Shown here: one piece after another, positions 13,382-18,275 of the stretch
How the letters are laid out: each line of letters begins with the position of its first letter
Numbering within the stretch: the stretch's first letter is position 1
Assembly: GCA_025936595.1 (NCBI GenBank)
Contig: JAICTB010000012.1
Span: 1-18,275, forward strand
Direction of reading: 5' to 3'
From: Thermoleophilia bacterium
GTDB lineage: Bacteria; Actinomycetota; Thermoleophilia; Gaiellales; Gaiellaceae
Length of the DNA: 18,275 bases
Position numbers and translations under genes: made by a program
Notes under the pieces: generated by a model
Seen by the model: only the letters and a program-made list of their open reading frames with translations
What the model was told of the DNA's origin: nothing
The model's database searches: none

Positions 13382-14781
13382 TGAAACGCGTGTTGGCCGT
13401 CGCGCTCGTCGCGCTGGTCGCGGCCGGGGCCGCGTCCGCCGGACCGCTGCCGTCGGCGGGAACGCCGAACCTGACGACCGTTCTCCTGCCGCAGCTTCTC
13501 GCGCCCCCGCTCGCGCCGCAGCAACTCACCTTCGCTCAACTCCAGCCGGTCTGGCAGGCGGCGGGCGCGGCGTACGGCGTTCCCTGGTCCGTGCTCGCGG
13601 CGATCAACAAGGTCGAGTCCAATTTCGGCCGGAACATGGGGCCGAGCTCGGCCGGCGCCGTCGGGTGGATGCAGTTCATGCCGGATACGTGGGCGCGCTG
13701 GGGCGTCGACGCGGACGGCGACGGCATCGCGGACCCGTGGAACGCGCAGGACGCGATCTACTCTGCGGCGAGGTACCTCGCGGCAACCGGTGGCACGAGC
13801 GATATAGCCGGCGCCGTCTTCGCCTACAACCACGCGCAGTGGTACGTGGACGAGGTGCTGCAGCTCGCGCAGCAGTACGCGAACGGCGGCGTGGACTTCT
13901 CGACCGCGCTCGACGGTGCGCAACAGCAGCTCGACGTCGCGAAGCAGGCGGTGCTCGACGCGAACGCGCGCGTGCTCGACGCGAACGCCGTCGTCACGAG
14001 CCTGCAGGTGCGCGAAAACGCGCTGCTCGCAGAGGCCGACCGCGCCCAGCTCTTCTCCGACCGGCTCGACACCCAGAAGCTCGCGACGATCGTCGACGTC
14101 CGGCTGCGGTCCGCGCAAGCGGACGCCGACGCGCGCCGGGCCGAGCTGCGCTCGGCGCAGGACGCGCTCGCCGCTGCGCGTGTCAGCGCCGCGGGTGCAT
14201 CGTTCGCGCCGGGAACATCGTCGCTGCTCGGCGCGCCGAGCTACTCGAACGGCTACGTCTTTCCCGTCGCCGGCGGTGCGGGCGTCGTCAGTGTCGGGCA
14301 CACCCACCACGACTACCCGGCCGCCGACATCGCAGCGCCGGAGGGAACGCAGCTCTATGCGCTCTCCGACGGAGCGGTGCAGCAGGCGTGGTCGGTGCCG
14401 AGCGGCAACTGCGGCATCGGCTTCACGATCGCGACGACGGACGGACTCACGTGGACGTATTGCCACATGGCCTACCTCGAGCCGGCGGTCGTCGAAGGAG
14501 CGCAGCTCACGGCGGGACAGCCGGTCGGCCTCGTCGGCCACACCGGGCACGCGGACGGGCCGCACCTCCACCTGCAGCTGCAGCCCGCCACCGCCTATCC
14601 GCAGGACGAGCCGTGGTTCCAGTCCTTCGCCGGCACCGCCTTCACCTGGTCGGACGCCGTGCAGTCGCATGCCGCGGCGGCGCCGGTGTTCGCGGTCGTC
14701 GGCGGCTCGGCCGAGCCGGCGCCGCGGGCACTCGACAGCGCCTCCGGGCCGGTCATCTACTTCACCGCAACGGGGGCTTGA
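13381..14781 (+). CDS. Secreted lytic transglycosylase fused to an M23 (LytM) peptidase
   Basis: A 466-residue protein with a signal peptide (residues 1-20, AASAG at the end). The first domain (~50-170) is a transglycosylase-like fold: INKVESNFGRNMGPSSAGAV contains the likely catalytic Glu79, followed by GWMQFMPDTWARWGVDADGD and the AYNHAQWYVDEV helix. An Ala/Gln/Asp-rich coiled-coil (~176-270) links it to an M23 metallopeptidase domain (~288-400). That domain has HHDYPAADIAAPEGT (His310/Asp316 region), TYCHMAYLE (His362) and GPHLHLQL (His395, His397) as zinc/catalytic residues. The first domain cleaves glycan strands and the second stem peptides in peptidoglycan. In this operon it likely opens a gap in the wall for the pilus. 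One of the clearest two-domain fusions here. Confidence 0.88.
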   Translation: MKRVLAVALVALVAAGAASAGPLPSAGTPNLTTVLLPQLLAPPLAPQQLTFAQLQPVWQAAGAAYGVPWSVLAAINKVESNFGRNMGPSSAGAVGWMQFMPDTWARWGVDADGDGIADPWNAQDAIYSAARYLAATGGTSDIAGAVFAYNHAQWYVDEVLQLAQQYANGGVDFSTALDGAQQQLDVAKQAVLDANARVLDANAVVTSLQVRENALLAEADRAQLFSDRLDTQKLATIVDVRLRSAQADADARRAELRSAQDALAAARVSAAGASFAPGTSSLLGAPSYSNGYVFPVAGGAGVVSVGHTHHDYPAADIAAPEGTQLYALSDGAVQQAWSVPSGNCGIGFTIATTDGLTWTYCHMAYLEPAVVEGAQLTAGQPVGLVGHTGHADGPHLHLQLQPATAYPQDEPWFQSFAGTAFTWSDAVQSHAAAAPVFAVVGGSAEPAPRALDSASGPVIYFTATGA

Positions 14782-14813
14782 GCCGGCGCCGCTTGGTGCC
14801 GAAAGGACTCTCG

Positions 14814-15665
14814 ATGGGCTCGTTCGTCCCACGTCTGCTGGCGCTGACGGTCGTCTGGCTGCTTGCCACGACCGCGCTCACCTATGCCGCCGCGCAGCGC
14901 ATCCACACGGTCCACCCGGCCGCCGCGACGACAACCTCTGCGGCGCCCTCGACCACCGAGACGCTCGTCGTCCCCGATGTGCGGCGTCAGCCCTACGTTT
15001 TCGCGAAAGGCACGCTCGGCGACTCGGGCTTCGCCTGGCGCGTCGAGGGGCCGGTCGAGGGATTCGCGTCGAACATCGTCGCGGCACAGACTCCCGCGCC
15101 CGGTACACGCGTCGTCGACACGGGGGCGCCGCTCATCGTGCTGCACCTCGCGCGTGCAGGCAAGCAGGTCGGCGTCCCCGACCAGGCGTCGGATCAGAAA
15201 GGAACAGCCCTCCGGCTCGTCGGCGTTGCAGCTGCCGCGGGCGCACCGCGCGTCAAGGCGGCGCCCGCGAAGGCGACGGCGCCCCCCGCGGCCAAGCTCC
15301 CGAAGGCACCCGTGTCGAAGAAGGCACCCGTGCGGCACAAGGCTCCCGCACGCCGCCCGCCCGCGTTCGTCGTTCCCGGCGCCCGGCGCGAGCCCCTCGC
15401 CGAGATTCCGCTCACCGATCGGGCGCGCCTTCTGCTGCGCTGGATGAACACGAGCCCGAAGCCGACCGACGCCAACGTCAACCGCTGGCTCTACCAGCAC
15501 GCGTGGATCGTCGACGGCGCGCGCATGGGCTGGTGGCACGGCGCTACGGCACTGCGGACGCTGATCACGGTCGATCGCCGCGCGTGGACGCTCTGGGGTA
15601 TCGGCGCCCGCAGCACGGCAGTCGCACGGCAGGCGCTCGCGGAGGTCGAAGCGAGGTCATCGTGA
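14814..15665 (+). CDS. Membrane-anchored PASTA-domain protein
   Basis: A 283-residue protein from ATG 14814, with AAAGGA 6 nt before it. An N-terminal signal anchor lies at residues ~6-27 (LLALTVVWLLATTALTYAAA). A Thr/Ala linker leads to one PASTA-type domain (~48-107): VVPDVRRQPYVFAKGTLGDS and the end PAPGTRVVDTGAPLIVLHL. PASTA domains bind peptidoglycan or wall precursors. A Lys/Pro/Ala-rich linker (~125-190) follows, then a small alpha-helical domain with LTDRARLLLRWMNT and WLYQHAWIVDGARMGWWHGA, which I do not recognise. There is no kinase domain, so it is not PknB. Position in the operon suggests a wall-anchoring or alignment role for the pilus machinery, possibly playing the part of PilP/PilQ-like alignment proteins in a monoderm (inference). 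Confidence 0.7.
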   Translation: MGSFVPRLLALTVVWLLATTALTYAAAQRIHTVHPAAATTTSAAPSTTETLVVPDVRRQPYVFAKGTLGDSGFAWRVEGPVEGFASNIVAAQTPAPGTRVVDTGAPLIVLHLARAGKQVGVPDQASDQKGTALRLVGVAAAAGAPRVKAAPAKATAPPAAKLPKAPVSKKAPVRHKAPARRPPAFVVPGARREPLAEIPLTDRARLLLRWMNTSPKPTDANVNRWLYQHAWIVDGARMGWWHGATALRTLITVDRRAWTLWGIGARSTAVARQALAEVEARSS

Positions 15666-16291
15666 GCGGCGGCGAAGACGGCTTCACCACCGTCGAGCTG
15701 ATCACGGTCATGGCCATCCTCGGCACCGTCTTGGGCGCACTCGTCGCATTGTTCGCCGCCGGCATGAGCTCGTCAGCGAACCAGAACGCGCGCTACCAGT
15801 CGCAGCAGGAGTTGCGTGTCGCGATGGACCGCCTCCGCGGGGAGATCCACACGGCCTGCACGATCTCCACGCCGTCGACCTACAACACGGCGATGTCGTC
15901 GGTGACGATCTACTACGGCAGCGACAACTGCGTCGCCGGGACGCACACCGTCACGTGGTGCGCGCTCGGGTCCGGCTCGACCTACTCGCTCTACCGCAAA
16001 CAGGCCTCGACCTGCACAGGAGCGACGCAGCGGTTCGCTCGTCATCTGACGAGCGGCACGGTCTTCACGTACCTGCCGCCGAACTCGCACCTCGTGACGA
16101 GCACGTCGCTCAATCAGGGAACCTCGTCGTCCTACATCGTCACGCAGGACGGGTCGGCCGCTCTCGCCCGCCTGCACGTCAGCCTGGCGTCGAACCAGGG
16201 ACGGTCGAACGACCACACGTATCACCTGGTCGGCGACATCGCGTTCCGCACAGGGCCCCGCGCGTGCGCCACGGGAGTCGCGTCGTGCTGA
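15662..16291 (+). CDS. Type IV prepilin-like protein (minor pilin, PilW-like)
   Basis: A 209-residue protein from GTG 15662; this GTG overlaps the upstream TGA (GTGA), arguing for coupled translation. The short leader MSGGEDG is followed by FTTVELITVMAILGTVLGAL. That is the class III prepilin signal (Gly before Phe, Glu at +5), cut and N-methylated by prepilin peptidase. After the helix the protein is Ser/Thr-rich with Cys residues (TACTISTPS, DNCVAGTHTVTWC, STCTGATQ, RACATGVASC) that may form disulphides on the surface. About 200 residues and the LASNQGRSNDHTYHLVGDIA end fit minor pilins that prime assembly. The operon also encodes PilT and PilD, supporting the reading. Confidence 0.85.
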   Translation: MSGGEDGFTTVELITVMAILGTVLGALVALFAAGMSSSANQNARYQSQQELRVAMDRLRGEIHTACTISTPSTYNTAMSSVTIYYGSDNCVAGTHTVTWCALGSGSTYSLYRKQASTCTGATQRFARHLTSGTVFTYLPPNSHLVTSTSLNQGTSSSYIVTQDGSAALARLHVSLASNQGRSNDHTYHLVGDIAFRTGPRACATGVASC

Positions 16292-17877
16292 GGAGGCTGA
16301 GGGACGAGTCGGGCATCGCCCTCGTGATGTCGCTGCTGATCATGTCGGTGCTGACGATCGTCACGGGAAGCGTCATCTTCTACACGACCTCGAACCAGCA
16401 CTCGTCGCAGCTGACGCTCTCGCGCGATGGCGCCTACCGCCTGGCGGAAGCCGGGATCAACAGCGCGATGTCGGTGCTCGGCAATCCCCCCGACCTCGTG
16501 ACCGGGATCGGCAACAACGCGCTCGACAAGAACGTCTTCTGCGGCCTGACCGGCAAGACCTACGTCACGGGCTGCACGATCCGGGAGGACTACACGACCG
16601 GGTACGTCGTCTGGAGCGGGAGCCTCGCGGGCGCGACATGGACGATCACCTCTACGGGATACGTCAAGAATCCGAACCTCGTCTCGACCACCGGCTACGC
16701 CAAGCGCACCATCACGGCGACGGTCAGCGTGCACCCGACGCTGACGCAGAAGCTGAACACGCCCGTCTGGAACTACATCTACTCGACGAAGCCGGCCAGC
16801 ACGCCCCCGACGTGCGACGAGACGCTCGCGAACAGCGTGTCGGTTGCCTCGCCGTTCTACGTGGAGGGCAACCTCTGCCTGACGCAGACGTCGAACATCG
16901 TCAGCGGGCCGCTCGTCGTCAAGGGTCGGCTCAACCTCGCGAACGGCAACCAGAACTTCGTGGGAACGTCGGCCAAGCCGCTCAGCGACGCGCACATTCT
17001 GAACGGCTGCACGGTGCAGACGACGACGCATACGCCGTGCCTGACGAACCCGAACGGCTCCGCGACCGGCGCTGACAAGGTCTGGGCGACGGTGCTCGAC
17101 ACGACCGTTCCCGCGAACCTCACGCCGCCCGTTCCGGACTGGGAGAACTGGTACCTGAACGCGAGCCCTGGGCCGTACTTCCCCTGCCAGACGATCAATG
17201 GCCTCGCGCCGCTCAACCCGCCGGTCTTCGACAACCTTGTCGACACCGATGTGAGCGCGTCCGACACCGACAAGTACGCCTTCAAAAACGGGAGTGTGGA
17301 CACGACCACGGGGGCGCAAAACCTGACCCCCGGCTACGACTACCGCTGTCAGACAACCGGGGGCGAGCTCTCCTGGAACAACACGACGAAGACGCTCACG
17401 ATCTCGGGAACGGTGTACATCGACGGGAGCGTCTACGTGAACAACGGCTCCGTCAACCTCTACAAGGGTCAGGGCGTCATCTATCTGACCGGGACGCTGA
17501 TGATGAAGAGCGCGTCGCTCTGCGGTGCGATCTACAACGGCGCCTGTGACCTGCGGACGTTCCAGTCAGGGCAGGGGTGGGACCCGAACAGCAACCTGCT
17601 CTGCTTCGTCACTGCGGGCAACGGCGGCCAGACGGGAGTGAACACGGGTGACGGTATGCAGCTCACGAGCGCGACGCTGCAGGGCGCCGCCTTCGCCACC
17701 AACAACGTCGAGCTCACGACGACGTCGAACATCGACGGGCCGATCGTCGCGAACCAGGTCATCCTCGGGCAGTCGGTGACGACGTCGTTCCCGTCGATCA
17801 CGATCGTGCCGAACTCGATGCCGTCCAACCCGACTGCCTATGCCCAGGTCGACCCACCGTCGGGCTACTCGGGCTGA
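16285..17877 (+). CDS. PilX-like pilus-associated surface protein with N-terminal anchor
   Basis: A 530-residue protein from GTG 16285, inside the end of the prepilin-like gene, with GGGAG 7 nt before it. The N-terminus MLRRLRDESGIALVMSLLIM continues in a hydrophobic helix to about residue 32, and YRLAEAGINSAMSVLGN is the A-E-A-G pattern common in PilX/T2SK-like proteins whose helix packs like a pilin. The remaining ~470 residues are rich in Thr, Ser, Asn and Gly with a beta-strand series (KTLTISGTVYIDGSVYVNNG, TSATLQGAAFATNNVELTT), resembling a beta-helix or adhesin. Scattered Cys may pair on the exterior. A role as a tip or surface pilus component is inferred. It is followed by pilD three bases downstream. 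Confidence 0.8.
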   Translation: MLRRLRDESGIALVMSLLIMSVLTIVTGSVIFYTTSNQHSSQLTLSRDGAYRLAEAGINSAMSVLGNPPDLVTGIGNNALDKNVFCGLTGKTYVTGCTIREDYTTGYVVWSGSLAGATWTITSTGYVKNPNLVSTTGYAKRTITATVSVHPTLTQKLNTPVWNYIYSTKPASTPPTCDETLANSVSVASPFYVEGNLCLTQTSNIVSGPLVVKGRLNLANGNQNFVGTSAKPLSDAHILNGCTVQTTTHTPCLTNPNGSATGADKVWATVLDTTVPANLTPPVPDWENWYLNASPGPYFPCQTINGLAPLNPPVFDNLVDTDVSASDTDKYAFKNGSVDTTTGAQNLTPGYDYRCQTTGGELSWNNTTKTLTISGTVYIDGSVYVNNGSVNLYKGQGVIYLTGTLMMKSASLCGAIYNGACDLRTFQSGQGWDPNSNLLCFVTAGNGGQTGVNTGDGMQLTSATLQGAAFATNNVELTTTSNIDGPIVANQVILGQSVTTSFPSITIVPNSMPSNPTAYAQVDPPSGYSG

Positions 17878-17880
17878 CCG

Positions 17881-18275
17881 ATGGCGCTCGCTGCCGCAGG
17901 CATCGCATTCTTTCCCGCGCTCGCGATCGGGTCGTTCCTGAACGTCGTCGCGGCGCGGGTGCCGCTGCGCAGGTCGATCTCGAGCCCCGGCTCCGCGTGC
18001 ATGTCGTGTGAGGCGCCGATCGCGTGGTACGACAACGTCCCTGTCTTCTCCTGGCTGCACCTCCGCGGCCGGTGCCGCGCGTGCAGCGCGCCGATCTCGT
18101 GGCGCTATCCCGCCGTTGAGCTCGCAACCGCGCTGCTCGCGGCGGGGAGCTTCTGGAAGTTCGGCGTCTCGTGGGACGCAGCGATCGCAGCCTTCTTCTG
18201 CGCCGTGCTCGTCGTGCTCTCGTCGATCGACATCGAGCGGCGCATCGTCCCGAACCGGATCGTCCTGCCGGCCGC
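17881..18275 (+). CDS. pilD: Prepilin peptidase, PilD/A24 family (3' end cut by window)
   Basis: Reading frame from ATG 17881 to the window end (131 codons). The N-terminal hydrophobic segment ends SFLNVVAARVPLRRSISSPG, then CMSC (about residues 41-44) and CRAC (65-68) form the typical four-Cys zinc knuckle of type IV prepilin peptidases, with APIAWYDNVPVFSWLHLRG between them and ISWRYPAVE after. DIERRIVPNR near the end carries the first catalytic Asp; the second (GxGD motif) lies beyond the window. The enzyme removes the leader of prepilins such as the one encoded at 15662 and methylates the new N-terminus. Confidence 0.93.
   Translation, partial: MALAAAGIAFFPALAIGSFLNVVAARVPLRRSISSPGSACMSCEAPIAWYDNVPVFSWLHLRGRCRACSAPISWRYPAVELATALLAAGSFWKFGVSWDAAIAAFFCAVLVVLSSIDIERRIVPNRIVLPA

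Noticed and set aside
1..18275. CRISPR arrays, insertion sequences, rRNA, riboswitches
   Set aside because: No regularly spaced repeats, transposase motifs, rRNA-like stretches or recognisable riboswitch cores were seen on either strand.

Overview
The window looks like a chromosomal segment of a high-GC Gram-positive bacterium, most likely an actinomycete of the class Thermoleophilia (inference from very GC-rich third codon positions, a PASTA protein, a geranylgeranyl-reductase-family flavoprotein and a compact type IV pilus operon; no 16S is present). Three parts can be separated by base composition.

Left part (1-5361, very GC-rich, host-like). A truncated FAD-dependent amine/amino-acid oxidase on the minus strand diverges from a proline-racemase-family enzyme whose two catalytic positions read Ser and Thr instead of Cys and Cys. 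Then come a large polytopic GT-C-type membrane protein, whose last ~60 residues run through a 42-nt near-perfect hairpin, and a secreted TIM-barrel-like protein of unknown substrate.

Middle part (about 5362-10680, visibly more A/T and relaxed third positions). This is an accessory island between host-like DNA and a tRNA-Tyr gene. It holds a winged-helix-like small protein, a HIT protein, a Nudix hydrolase, a truncated SAM methyltransferase fused out of frame to the tail of a probable kinase, and a tightly coupled three-gene plus-strand operon: a GT-B/GT9-like protein, a two-transmembrane SLATT-domain protein and a CD-NTase (SMODS-type nucleotidyltransferase). SLATT plus CD-NTase is the layout of a minimal type I CBASS-like anti-phage signalling module. 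The glycosyltransferase-like first gene shares a GTGA stop/start overlap with SLATT and is the unexpected component. Several island genes have promoter-like elements ending only 6-7 nt before the ATG, suggesting leaderless mRNAs. No integrase or transposase was found.

Right part (about 10760-18275, host-like). A tRNA-Tyr gene (minus, encoded CCA, followed by a strong hairpin terminator) precedes a geranylgeranyl-reductase-family oxidoreductase. A pilus operon follows in which almost every junction overlaps or is tightly spaced: pilT, a lytic transglycosylase/M23 peptidase fusion, a PASTA protein, a type IV prepilin-like protein, a PilX-like surface protein and the start of a prepilin peptidase (pilD, cut by the window end). 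The order suggests that wall remodelling and pilus assembly/retraction are co-expressed.
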